From Microbacterium oleivorans (GTDB taxonomy: Bacteria > Actinomycetota > Actinomycetes > Actinomycetales > Microbacteriaceae), in assembly GCF_023715745.1 (NCBI RefSeq), contig NZ_JAMBOV010000002.1, positions 577,098-641,097 of the forward strand: a stretch of 64,000 bases of DNA, given 5' to 3'. Positions 47,012-54,789 of the stretch are shown here, one piece after another. The position numbers and the translations under genes are program-made. Position 1 is the first letter of the stretch; the number at the start of each line of letters is the position of its first letter. Below the pieces are notes generated by a model. The model made no database searches, was not told where the DNA came from, and saw only the letters and a list, made by a program, of their open reading frames with translations.

Positions 47012-47738
47012 CCCCGAGGTCGCCGCCCTCCTCGCGATGGGGGAGCAGGTCTCCGACGATGATCAGCGTCACCTCGACTCCTGTCCGGAGTGCGCGGCGG
47101 AAGTCGCCTCGTTCGCTCGTGCGGTCGAGGCCGGACGCGCGACGCGCACCGGTGAGGAGTTGCTGACACCGCCGGACCGCGTGTGGGAATCGATCCGGAC
47201 CGAACTCCATCTGCCGGACGCGCAGGCCGGCGACGACGAGACGCCGGTCTCCTCCGACGTCCCGTCGGCAGCGACGCGGCACGTGGCGCGCCGGCGCCGA
47301 GTGAGTCGCCGCCCGGTCTTCTTCGTCCTGGTGGGCGCCGCCGTCGCTGCCGTCGCCATCATCGCCGGCGTGTGGCTGTCGGGCGGCATCGTGCCGCGGC
47401 CCGAGCTCATCTCGGAGGCCCGTCTGGACGGCTTCCCGACCTGGGCAGGCGCCCGGGGCGAAGCGATGCTGGAACGCGTCGACGGGCACGACCGCGTCGT
47501 CGTCGACCTGACGGCGTCCCTTCCCGCCGACGGGTACCGCGAGGTCTGGCTGCTCACCTCGGATGCGACCGACCTGATCAGCCTCGGCGTGCTCGACGGA
47601 GACACGGGCACGTTCGACGTGCCCGCAGACGTCGACCTGAGCCGCTTCACCGTCGTCGACATCTCGCAGGAGAGCGTCGACGGCGACCCGGGTCACTCGG
47701 GCGACTCCATCGCGCGGGGAACCCTGGCAGCCCCCTGA
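46998..47738 (+). CDS. Anti-sigma factor with zinc motif and RskA C-terminal domain
   Basis: A 246-aa membrane protein. The cytoplasmic head holds the zinc anti-sigma motif HLDSCPEC (HxxxCxxC, about residues 24-31), one membrane helix follows (about 105-128), and the extracellular part matches anti-sigma-K RskA (EVWLLTSDATDLISLGVL and the end HSGDSIARGTL). The start is GTG 46998, overlapping the sigma gene; an open frame from 46812 is a shadow. Release of sigma probably involves cleavage of this protein, as for RskA in mycobacteria. Confidence 0.92.
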   Translation: MSHLDPEVAALLAMGEQVSDDDQRHLDSCPECAAEVASFARAVEAGRATRTGEELLTPPDRVWESIRTELHLPDAQAGDDETPVSSDVPSAATRHVARRRRVSRRPVFFVLVGAAVAAVAIIAGVWLSGGIVPRPELISEARLDGFPTWAGARGEAMLERVDGHDRVVVDLTASLPADGYREVWLLTSDATDLISLGVLDGDTGTFDVPADVDLSRFTVVDISQESVDGDPGHSGDSIARGTLAAP

Positions 47739-47795
47739 GTGCGCGGGAGTGTCGCTGACGGGTGCGGCGCCCCCGCCGCTTAGGCTCGTCTGGCC

Positions 47796-48857
47796 ATGAT
47801 CCGCTTCGAAAAGGTCTCCAAGAAGTACCGCGGCACCAGCAAACCCGCTCTCAGCGACGTCGAGTTCGACGTCCAGCGCGGAGAGTTCGTGTTCCTCGTG
47901 GGCGCCTCGGGCTCGGGGAAGTCCTCCTGCCTGCGCCTCATCCTCCGCGAGGACACCGCATCCGACGGCCGGGTCGTCGTCCTGGGGCGCGACGTGCGCG
48001 GCCTCAGCACCCGCAAGGTCCCGTACTTCCGTCGCCACATCGGCTCCGTCTTCCAGGACTTCCGGCTCCTGCCGAACAAGACGGTGTTCCAGAACGTCGC
48101 CTTCTCGCTGCAGGTCATCGGCTCGAGCCGTGCGTTCATCCAGCAGTCCGTGCCCGAGGCCCTCGCCCTGGTCGGGCTCGCGGGCAAGGAGAAGCGTCTG
48201 CCCCACGAGCTCTCCGGCGGTGAGCAGCAGCGCGTCGCGATCGCACGGGCCATCGTCAACCGCCCGCAGATCCTCCTGGCCGACGAGCCGACGGGAAACC
48301 TCGACCCCGGCACCTCGATCGACATCATGCAGCTGCTCGCCCGGATCAACGCCGGCGGCACGACGGTGGTCATGGCCACCCACGAGGCCGGCTTCGTCGA
48401 TCAGATGCAGCGGCGCGTCATCGAGCTGCGCGGCGGGGTGGTCGTGCGTGACGAGCGCCACGGCGGGTACGGCGACACGTCGGGGCTGCCCGTCCTGACT
48501 CCCGAAACAGTCAAGGGCGCCGCCGCGACGGCCGCGCTGACGGCTGTCCTCGAACTGCAGAAGCAGATCGCGCACGACTCGGGCGCGGTCGAGCCTCTCC
48601 CGGAACCCATCGCCCCTCCCGCGCCCCAGCCCGAGACCGTACTGCCCGCCGTCCCCGTCGTCGACGACCCGCCGCCCGTCACCGAGGTGCAGACGGATGC
48701 CGGGACCCGGGTCGCGGCATCCGAGCCCGACACGGGCACTCGAGGCATCCCGATCGCACCCGCCGAGATCGACCTCGGTGAGATCGACGGACTCGGGGCG
48801 GCCGACCGTCTCGGCCTCGGGCGCCGCGACGACGACGAAGTGGGGCCGACCGCATGA
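47796..48857 (+). CDS. ftsE: Cell-division ABC ATPase FtsE with long C-terminal tail
   Basis: A 353-aa protein whose first 225 residues are a normal FtsE (Walker A GASGSGKSSC, signature LSGGEQQR, Walker B ILLADEPTG, MATHEAGF). Residues about 226-353 are an added tail rich in Pro, Glu and Val ending IDLGEIDGLGAADRLGLGRRDDDE, predicted to be disordered. Actinobacterial FtsE often has some extension, but one of more than 120 residues is long. FtsE activates peptidoglycan hydrolases through FtsX. ATG 47796 is 9 nt after TAGGCT. ftsX overlaps its stop. Confidence 0.95.
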   Translation: MIRFEKVSKKYRGTSKPALSDVEFDVQRGEFVFLVGASGSGKSSCLRLILREDTASDGRVVVLGRDVRGLSTRKVPYFRRHIGSVFQDFRLLPNKTVFQNVAFSLQVIGSSRAFIQQSVPEALALVGLAGKEKRLPHELSGGEQQRVAIARAIVNRPQILLADEPTGNLDPGTSIDIMQLLARINAGGTTVVMATHEAGFVDQMQRRVIELRGGVVVRDERHGGYGDTSGLPVLTPETVKGAAATAALTAVLELQKQIAHDSGAVEPLPEPIAPPAPQPETVLPAVPVVDDPPPVTEVQTDAGTRVAASEPDTGTRGIPIAPAEIDLGEIDGLGAADRLGLGRRDDDEVGPTA

Positions 48858-49768
48858 GGGTCCGCCTCGTCCTCGGCGAGGCCCTGACGGGTCTGCGTCG
48901 CAACGCATCGATGGTGATCTCGGTCATCCTCGTCACCTTCGTCTCCCTCACGTTCGTCGGCGCTGCTCTGCTCATGCAGATGCAGATCGCCAAGATGCAG
49001 GGCTACTGGGCCGAACGCGCCCAGGTCGCGATCTTCATGTGTCGGGACGGGTCCACTCAGACCACCTGCAGCGACGGCCAAGCCACCGATGAGCAGCTCG
49101 CCGCCGTGAAGCAGACGCTCGAGAGCCCCGCACTGGACGGCATCGTCCGGAGTGTCCGTTTCGAGACGCGCGAGGAGGCGTATCAGAACGTCCTCGATCT
49201 GATGGGCGAGGACTACGCGGACTTCATCACACCGGAGCAGCTCAACGAGACCTACTGGGTGAACCTCGACGACCCGACGCAGACGGACGTCATCGACGAG
49301 GCGTTTTCGGGTGTCCAGGGCGTCGAGGAGGTGACGGACCAGATGGAGTACCTGCAGCCCCTCTTCTCGGCTCTCACCATCGCGACCTATTTCGCCGTGG
49401 GCATCGCGGGGCTCATGCTCGTGGCGGCGGTGCTCCTCATCGCCACGACCATCCGCCTGTCGGCGTATGCGAGACGCAAAGAGCTCGGCATCATGCGTCT
49501 GGTGGGTGCGTCCAACCGGTTCATCCAGACGCCGTTCGTGCTCGAGGGTGTCTTCGCGGCCTTCATCGGCTCGGCGCTCGCCAGCGTCGCGGTCTGGTCG
49601 GGTGTGCAGTACGGCGTCCACGGATACCTCGTCGACGAGATCGACTTCGTCACGACGTGGATCGATGGACGGGACGCTCTCCTCGTGATCCCGGTGATCG
49701 TGGGTCTGGGCCTCGTCCTGGCGGCGTTGTCGGCGAGCTTCGCCATCCGCCGCTGGCTGCGCACCTGA
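48854..49768 (+). CDS. ftsX: Cell-division permease-like protein FtsX
   Basis: A 304-aa protein with one N-terminal helix (about 21-42), a large extracellular loop (45-175, with a Cys pair in FMCRDGSTQTTCSDG that may form a disulfide), and three C-terminal helices. RKELGIMRLVGASNRFIQTPFVLEG is the permease signature. It couples FtsE ATP hydrolysis to wall hydrolases outside. ATG 48854 overlaps the ftsE stop. Confidence 0.95.
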   Translation: MRVRLVLGEALTGLRRNASMVISVILVTFVSLTFVGAALLMQMQIAKMQGYWAERAQVAIFMCRDGSTQTTCSDGQATDEQLAAVKQTLESPALDGIVRSVRFETREEAYQNVLDLMGEDYADFITPEQLNETYWVNLDDPTQTDVIDEAFSGVQGVEEVTDQMEYLQPLFSALTIATYFAVGIAGLMLVAAVLLIATTIRLSAYARRKELGIMRLVGASNRFIQTPFVLEGVFAAFIGSALASVAVWSGVQYGVHGYLVDEIDFVTTWIDGRDALLVIPVIVGLGLVLAALSASFAIRRWLRT

Positions 49769-49833
49769 ACGCGCGCCTCCGTTAGACTGGCAGGCCGGTC
49801 GCGCGCGGAGTGCGGCCTCGTCGAGGAGTCATC

Positions 49834-50310
49834 ATGCCCAGGGAACGCGGGGAACAGGTCATCGCGACCAACCGTCGCGCGCGCCACGAGTACGCCATCG
49901 AGAAGACCTACGAGGCCGGTCTCGTGCTGACCGGCACGGAGGTCAAGTCCCTTCGGCAGGGGCGGGCGAACCTCAGCGACGGGTATGCCTTCATCGACCG
50001 CGGCGAGGCCTGGCTGGACGCCGTCCACATCCCCGAGTACTCGCAGGGCCACTGGACCAACCACGCCTCCAAGCGCACCCGCAAGCTGCTGCTCCACAAG
50101 GACGAGATCGTGAAGCTCTCGCACGCGGTGGCGGCGGGCGGGTACACCCTGATCCCGCTCAAGCTCTACTTCTCGGACGGTCGGGCGAAGGTCGAGATCG
50201 CCGTCGCGAAGGGCAAGCGCGAGTACGAGAAGCGGCAGACGATCCGCGAACGCGAGGACAAGCGCGAAGCCGAGCGGGCGATGCGCAGCCGCAACCGACT
50301 GGGGGAGTGA
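49834..50310 (+). CDS. smpB: SsrA-binding protein
   Basis: A 158-aa tmRNA partner in trans-translation. Signatures: [39 protein letters not shown] and the C-terminal [18 protein letters not shown] helix that reads the empty A site. The start is ATG 49834 with GAGGAG upstream; an open frame from 49810 is less likely. Its RNA partner ssrA lies 2.2 kb downstream in the same direction. Confidence 0.96.
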   Translation: MPRERGEQVIATNRRARHEYAIEKTYEAGLVLTGTEVKSLRQGRANLSDGYAFIDRGEAWLDAVHIPEYSQGHWTNHASKRTRKLLLHKDEIVKLSHAVAAGGYTLIPLKLYFSDGRAKVEIAVAKGKREYEKRQTIREREDKREAERAMRSRNRLGE

Positions 50311-50313
50311 CCT

Positions 50314-50535
50314 TCAGGCCGTGCCCCTCCGGGCCCGGGGCTCCGGCGGCGGCGGGACGGCCTTCGCGGCGATGACGGTGGCGCGGCCGATCCGTTCGAG
50401 TCCGCGCCTACCGTCGACGACGATCACGTCGGGCTCCACCGTCACCAGTTCGCCGAGGGCATCCGTCGCCTGTCCGTCGGGCAGCAGGTACCGCACCACG
50501 ACCCGGGTCCCGGGTACGGGGAACGCGATCACCAT
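50314..50535 (-). CDS. Small protein resembling the SH3-like domain of Rv0428c-type acetyltransferases
   Basis: A 73-aa protein with beta-type sequence VVVRYLLPDGQATDALGELV followed by VIVVDGRRGLERIGRATV and a Pro-rich, basic tail. It matches the N-terminal SH3-like part of actinobacterial Rv0428c-related acetyltransferases but has no acetyltransferase domain. Its ATG (50535) overlaps the stop of the SDR-like gene, so it is probably coupled to it. Function unknown. Confidence 0.7.
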   Translation of the reverse strand: MVIAFPVPGTRVVVRYLLPDGQATDALGELVTVEPDVIVVDGRRGLERIGRATVIAAKAVPPPPEPRARRGTA

Positions 50536-51998
50536 CGACCCGGCGCGTAGTCCTTGAGGAAGACGCCGAAGACGTCCTCACCCGCCTCGCCGCGAACGAT
50601 GGGGTCGTACACCCGGGCTGCGCCGTCGACGAGGTCCAGCGGCGCGTGGAACCCCTCTTCGGCGAGACGGACCTTCGTGGGGTGGGGGCGCTCATCGGTG
50701 ATCCACCCGGTGTCGACACTCGTCATGAGGATGCCGTCGCTCTGGAACATCTCCCGCGCACTCGTCCTCGTGAGCATGTTCACGGCGGCCTTCGCCATGT
50801 TCGTGTGCGGATGCCCGGGGCCCTTGTAGCCGCGTTCGAACACACCCTCCATGGCACTGACGTTGACGATGTAGGTGCGCCGGGCAGGGCTCGCCGCCAG
50901 CGCGGGCCGGAGCTTCGAGACCAGGAGGAAGGGGGCGGTGGTGTTCGCGAGCTGCACCTCGAGCATCTCGAGAGGGTCCACCTCCTCGACGCGCTGCACC
51001 CAGGAGTTCGTGCGGTCGAGGTCGGGTATCAGCCCGCCCGCGTCGATCGCGGTCCCGTCCGCGAGCCGGTCGAGCGAGGTCGATCCAGCCGCCATCGCCT
51101 CGCGGGTGAGGGCGTCCGCCCGGTCCGCCGCGGCGGCGAGGATCGGATGCGCGCTGACGGATCGCTCCAGTGCCTCGGGGTGACGGTCGTTGGTGTGTCC
51201 GAAGGTGACGAGCTCGGGAAGCACGCCGTCGGGGAGAGGTGCCAGCTCGGCCTCGACGAGCGGCTGATAGGCCCCGGGGGATCGTCGCACCGTCTGCGTG
51301 GCGTTGTTGATCAGGATGTCGAGCGGGCCGGCCGCGGCGACGTCGTCGGCGAGGGCGATGACCTGGGCGGGGTCGCGCAGGTCGATACCGACGATCTTCA
51401 GGCGGTCCATCCAGTCGGCGGAGTCCGGAAGTGCGCGGAACCGGCGCACCGCGTCCCGGGGGAATCGGGTCGTGATCGTCGTATGGGCGCCGTCGCGCAG
51501 CAGCCGCAGCGCGATGTACATGCCGATCTTCGCGCGACCGCCCGTGAGGAGCGCCCGCCGACCGGTGAGGTCGGTCCGGGCATCCCGCTTCCCGTGGCTG
51601 AGGGTCGCGCACTCGGGGCACAGCTGGTGGTAGAAGGCGTCCACGATCGTGTAGGGCTGCTTGCAGATGTAGCAGCCGCGAGCCTTCTTGAGGACGCCTG
51701 CGATGGGAGCTGCGGTGCGGGTGGCGATCGGGATGCCGCGGGTCTCGTCGTCGATGCGGTCGGGCGCGCCGGTCGCCGTCGCATGGACCACGGCGCGGTC
51801 CGCGGTCGCGACGGCCTCGCGGATCTCGCGCCGGCGCTCCTTCTTCGCCGCCTTGAACATCGCGGCGCTCGCCTGCCGCACGGCGATGAAGTCGGGGTGC
51901 GTGCGGGGGAGGGAGGGCAGGGTCGTCAGCACCCGGAGAGTGGTGGCGAGATCGGCAGGATCGATCGCGGCGTCGGAGGTCGGGGTGTCGGGAAGCAC
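50529..51998 (-). CDS. SDR-like protein with zinc-knuckle N-terminus and no catalytic tyrosine
   Basis: A 489-aa protein in two parts. Residues 1-140 contain a C109-x2-C112...C127-x2-C130 zinc-ribbon (CYICK...CPEC) in a basic helical context. The rest is a Rossmann short-chain dehydrogenase domain: nucleotide motif LTGGRAKIG near 152, NN in ILINNATQ, and Ser in NVSAMEG. Where the YxxxK dyad should be, the sequence is TNMAK (T399...K403), so the tyrosine is missing. It also has a long insert after the NN motif. Reductase activity is doubtful; nucleotide sensing is an alternative. Starts at ATG 51998. Confidence 0.82.
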   Translation of the reverse strand: MLPDTPTSDAAIDPADLATTLRVLTTLPSLPRTHPDFIAVRQASAAMFKAAKKERRREIREAVATADRAVVHATATGAPDRIDDETRGIPIATRTAAPIAGVLKKARGCYICKQPYTIVDAFYHQLCPECATLSHGKRDARTDLTGRRALLTGGRAKIGMYIALRLLRDGAHTTITTRFPRDAVRRFRALPDSADWMDRLKIVGIDLRDPAQVIALADDVAAAGPLDILINNATQTVRRSPGAYQPLVEAELAPLPDGVLPELVTFGHTNDRHPEALERSVSAHPILAAAADRADALTREAMAAGSTSLDRLADGTAIDAGGLIPDLDRTNSWVQRVEEVDPLEMLEVQLANTTAPFLLVSKLRPALAASPARRTYIVNVSAMEGVFERGYKGPGHPHTNMAKAAVNMLTRTSAREMFQSDGILMTSVDTGWITDERPHPTKVRLAEEGFHAPLDLVDGAARVYDPIVRGEAGEDVFGVFLKDYAPGRW

Positions 51999-52045
51999 AC
52001 GAGATTCTACGTCGAGTCGGATGCGGGGCCTGTTAGCGTTCTGGC

Positions 52046-52456
52046 GTGACCGTCTCCGACATCGCCTCCGCGCCCTCCATCCGGGTCTCGGCCGCCGTCA
52101 TCCGCGACACCTCGGGGCGACTGCTGCTGGTGCGGAAGGCGGGCACGACGGCCTTCATGCAACCCGGTGGAAAGCCGGAACCCGGTGAGAGCCCGGCCGA
52201 GACGCTCGTCCGGGAGCTCCGGGAGGAGCTCGGGGTCGAGGTCGCCGTCGACGATCTCCGGCCGCGGGGCGTCTTCCGGGCCGTCGCCGCGAACGAGGCC
52301 GGGCACACCGTGATCGCCGACGTCTTCGACGTGCCGCTGACCGGCCAGGAGCCGCGGGCCGCCGCCGAGATCGCTGAGCTCCGATGGGTCGGGGAAGCGG
52401 AGGCGCAGACGCTGCAGGTCGCTCCGCTCGCGCGCGATCACTTCCTCATCGACTGA
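52046..52456 (+). CDS. Nudix hydrolase
   Basis: A 136-aa single-domain pyrophosphohydrolase. The full Nudix box GKPEPGESPAETLVRELREELG gives all metal-binding Glu residues in the correct spacing. No extra domain indicates a substrate; MutT-like cleaning or nucleotide-sugar hydrolysis is possible. GTG start at 52046, 6 nt after TAGCGT (leaderless type). It is divergent from the SDR-like gene and 102 nt before ssrA. Confidence 0.9.
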   Translation: MTVSDIASAPSIRVSAAVIRDTSGRLLLVRKAGTTAFMQPGGKPEPGESPAETLVRELREELGVEVAVDDLRPRGVFRAVAANEAGHTVIADVFDVPLTGQEPRAAAEIAELRWVGEAEAQTLQVAPLARDHFLID

Positions 52457-52557
52457 CATGGCCGTCCGGGTGGTATTCTGGGATGCTCGGACGCTACGGC
52501 ATCCGACACATGACAACTCCACAGTGTGACAACGGTCCACACGCCGTCAGGCGTCTC

Positions 52558-52927
52558 GGGGATGATCGGTTTCGACATCGCCTGTGACTCTGCGAGAAGC
52601 GGGCCGAGGATGCAGGGTTATCTCGTTAACGATCTCTGCGAACCAATAACTGCCAATAAGAAGCAGTCCGACTTCGCCCTCGCTGCGTAAGCAGCGAGCC
52701 CGAGTCCGTCAATCCGTGAGTGATCCCCTCACGGTCCCTGGCGTCATCTAAGGGATCTTGCTGCGTGACGTCGCCTGAGCGTCACGCGGGACTCTTCTCA
52801 GGCTGGGCTCGTCGACTTATGTGTCTGTACTAAAGGTCGGAGCCGAGCAGAACGCCTCTTACAGACTGCGCCCGGAGAAGACGCCGTCTCTCAGCGATGG
52901 ACGGGGGTTCGATTCCCCCCATCTCCA
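52558..52927 (+). ncRNA. ssrA: Transfer-messenger RNA (tmRNA)
   Basis: A 370-nt RNA. The 5' end GGGGATG pairs with CATCTCC at the 3' end and the T-arm GGGGGTTCGATTCCCCC is present, forming the tRNA-like half. The tag frame at 52652-52690 (resume codon GCC, stop TAA) encodes ANKKQSDFALAA, the -ALAA degron common to actinobacteria. The 3' end continues CGA, so CCA must be added. Inner pseudoknots are visible as GC-rich inverted pairs. Confidence 0.97.
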
Positions 52928-52946
52928 CGAACCGTTGTCACGGAGT

Positions 52947-52981
52947 GAAGCCCCCGGTGTCCGATGGATGCCGGGGGCTTC
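52947..52981 (+). terminator. Hairpin after ssrA
   Basis: GAAGCCCCCGG (52947-52957) pairs perfectly with CCGGGGGCTTC (52971-52981) across a 13-nt loop. No T-run follows, but the stem is strong and lies 20 nt after the tmRNA end. Confidence 0.75.
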
Positions 52982-53000
52982 GTCGTGTCACCGGTCGGTG

Positions 53001-53573
53001 TCAGCCGAGCTCGATCAGATCCAGGCCCTGACGCGTGTCGGAGACCTTCACCCAGCCGTCGCCGAAGAGGTAGGTGACGCCGTAGCCGTCGTCGTCCACG
53101 CGCAGCGCGAGGTCGGGGTCCTCGGTGATCAGCACACCCCGGCTGTCCTCCTCGCGCAGCCACCCCTCGGCTTCCAAGGCCGCCTCGGTAGCGTCCGCGT
53201 CGGCCGTCGAGATCGGCGACCATCCGAAGAGGACGAGGTCGTCGTTCGTCGGAGAACTGAAGTCTCCCCACGTGCAGGCGGTGCCCTCGGGGAGCTCGAG
53301 GTCCAGGATCACGAACGGGTCCTCACGCACCGTCCAGCCGGTCGCGGTGAAGCTGTCGACGGTCTCCGGCGAAAGCATGTTCTCGCAGGTGACGTCGGCG
53401 GCGTCGATCGTCGGCGGAGCAGACGCGGCAGGCGCCGATGCACCGGGAGCCGGAGCCGTCGCCGTCCCGAGGCCCGGGCCAGCGGTCGGGGCGCACGCCG
53501 CCGCGAGGAGGACGACCACGGCGCCCGTCGCCAGGACGGTGGCGACACGCGTGGTGCGTCGGCGGAGGATCAC
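53001..53573 (-). CDS. Putative lipoprotein, unknown function
   Basis: A 190-aa exported protein. The N-terminus MILRRRTTRV (GTG start) precedes a hydrophobic stretch ending LLAAACAPT, a near-consensus lipobox with Cys as first mature residue. An Ala/Pro-rich linker (about 30-55) leads to a domain with two Cys (VTCENML and TACTWGD), probably a disulfide. No family recognised. GTG at 53573 overlaps the stop of the phosphatase gene (GTGA); a longer frame to 54113 is a shadow. Confidence 0.8.
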   Translation of the reverse strand: MILRRRTTRVATVLATGAVVVLLAAACAPTAGPGLGTATAPAPGASAPAASAPPTIDAADVTCENMLSPETVDSFTATGWTVREDPFVILDLELPEGTACTWGDFSSPTNDDLVLFGWSPISTADADATEAALEAEGWLREEDSRGVLITEDPDLALRVDDDGYGVTYLFGDGWVKVSDTRQGLDLIELG

Positions 53574-54394
53574 GCGCGCAGCACCCCGAGGAAGTCGTCG
53601 TGGAGGATGCCGTTGGTCGCCAGCGACGAGCGCGCATCGAGTCGCTCGTCCCCGTCGATGTCGGTGAAGCGCCCCCCGGCCTCGAGGATCACGGGGACGT
53701 GGGCGGCGATGTCGTACTCGCGGACGCCGAACTCTGCGACGAACTCGAGCCGGCCCTCGGCGAGCAGCATGTACGGCCACGCATCGCCGTACCCTCGATC
53801 CCGCCAGACGGCGCGGGACAGCCGGAGGAGGTCGTCTGCACGTCCCACTTCGTCCCACTGGGCGATGCTCTGGAAGCTCACACTCGCGTCGGCGACGGCG
53901 CCCACGTCGGACGTGTGGATCCGTCGGGGTCGCCCGTCGGCGGCGTTCGTCCACGCGCCCGCTCCGGTCGCGCCCCACCAGCGGCGGGAGATCGCCGGCT
54001 GGCTGACGACGCCCACACGCGGCACGCCGTCGATGACCAGGGCGATCAACGTCGCCCACATCGGGATGCCCTTCAGGTAGTTGGCGGTGCCGTCGATCGG
54101 ATCGATGATCCACTGCCGCTGCGTCTCGCCGCTGGTGCCGAACTCCTCGCCGAAGATCCCGTCCTCGGGACGATCCTTCGCGAGGATGTCGCGGATGGCG
54201 CGCTCGGTAGCGAGATCGGCCTCGGTGACGTGGGTCGCGTCCGACTTCGTCCGGACGTCGAGATCAGGAGCGTCGAAGCGCTGCATCGAGACCTGATCCG
54301 CAGCATCCGCGAGGCGCAGCGCGAGGGCGAGATCGTCGCTGAGGTCGCCGTCGAAAGGGGCGGTCCAATCCGTCGCGGAAGGCAGTGGCGTCAC
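53570..54394 (-). CDS. Inositol monophosphatase family enzyme (histidinol-phosphatase-like)
   Basis: A 274-aa metal-dependent phosphatase. The metal-binding motifs are GEEFG, WIIDPIDGTANYLKG and GYGDAWPYMLLAEGRLEFV, with the last Asp in VREYDIAAHVPVILEAGG. Similarity of the motifs is highest to the HisN-type histidinol-phosphate phosphatases of actinobacteria; inositol-1-phosphate cannot be excluded. The start is GTG 54394, 6 nt after TATCCT (leaderless type). It is coupled to the lipoprotein gene. Confidence 0.9.
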   Translation of the reverse strand: MTPLPSATDWTAPFDGDLSDDLALALRLADAADQVSMQRFDAPDLDVRTKSDATHVTEADLATERAIRDILAKDRPEDGIFGEEFGTSGETQRQWIIDPIDGTANYLKGIPMWATLIALVIDGVPRVGVVSQPAISRRWWGATGAGAWTNAADGRPRRIHTSDVGAVADASVSFQSIAQWDEVGRADDLLRLSRAVWRDRGYGDAWPYMLLAEGRLEFVAEFGVREYDIAAHVPVILEAGGRFTDIDGDERLDARSSLATNGILHDDFLGVLRA

Positions 54395-54509
54395 GGGTCC
54401 AGGATACGTCGTGCGCCTGACGCCCTCGTGAGTGCCGGGGGTGTCCCGATTGGCGGAGGAGTCGATCGTGATGCTAGTGTTGTCCCTCGGTTCGAGTTCT
54501 TCGAATCAC

Positions 54510-54582
54510 GCACCTCTAGCTCAATCGGCAGAGCAACTGACTCTTAATCAGTGGGTTCTGGGTTCGAGTCCCAGGGGGTGCA
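54510..54582 (+). tRNA. tRNA-Lys (CTT), integration target of the adjacent element
   Basis: 73 nt; the acceptor GCACCTC pairs with GGGGTGC (one T-G), the anticodon stem ACTGA/TCAGT encloses CTCTTAA, giving anticodon CTT, and the T-arm is CTGGGTTCGAGTCCCAG. CCA is not encoded. A tyrosine integrase ends about 200 nt downstream, so its 3' half is the probable attachment site. Confidence 0.96.
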
Positions 54583-54585
54583 CAA
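54555..54585. other. Probable left attachment site (attL) of the tRNA-Lys island
   Basis: tRNA-targeting integrases usually recombine at the T-arm and 3' end, here about 54555-54585. The integrase gene ends at 54790, facing the tRNA, and accessory genes follow. I found no second copy of this stretch in the window, so attR would lie beyond 64000. Position is inferred only. Confidence 0.45.
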
Positions 54586-54589
54586 TTCT

Positions 54590-54629
54590 CCCCGGTTTGC
54601 CTGTTATTCCAGGCAAATCGGGGATTTTA
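54590..54629 (+). terminator. Rho-independent terminator after tRNA-Lys
   Basis: CCCCGGTTTGCCTG (54590-54603) pairs with CAGGCAAATCGGGG (54610-54623) with one G-T wobble across a 6-nt loop, followed by ATTTTATT. Confidence 0.88.
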
Positions 54630-54789
54630 TTCGCGACTCATCTGCCTCATCATGTGATGGATTCCGCCCCGGGGCCGAATCGGGGGTGGGAACTACGCTC
54701 TTCTACTCGCAGGGGCCTCGACACACCCGCGCAGTTCGCAGCGACCAGTACTGATTGCTACCGGATTGACCCGGATAACCGAGGGGCCA

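Noticed and set aside
53001..54113. 370-codon extended lipoprotein frame
   Set aside because: The upstream part is a shadow of the inositol-phosphatase-family gene; signal peptide starts at GTG 53573.
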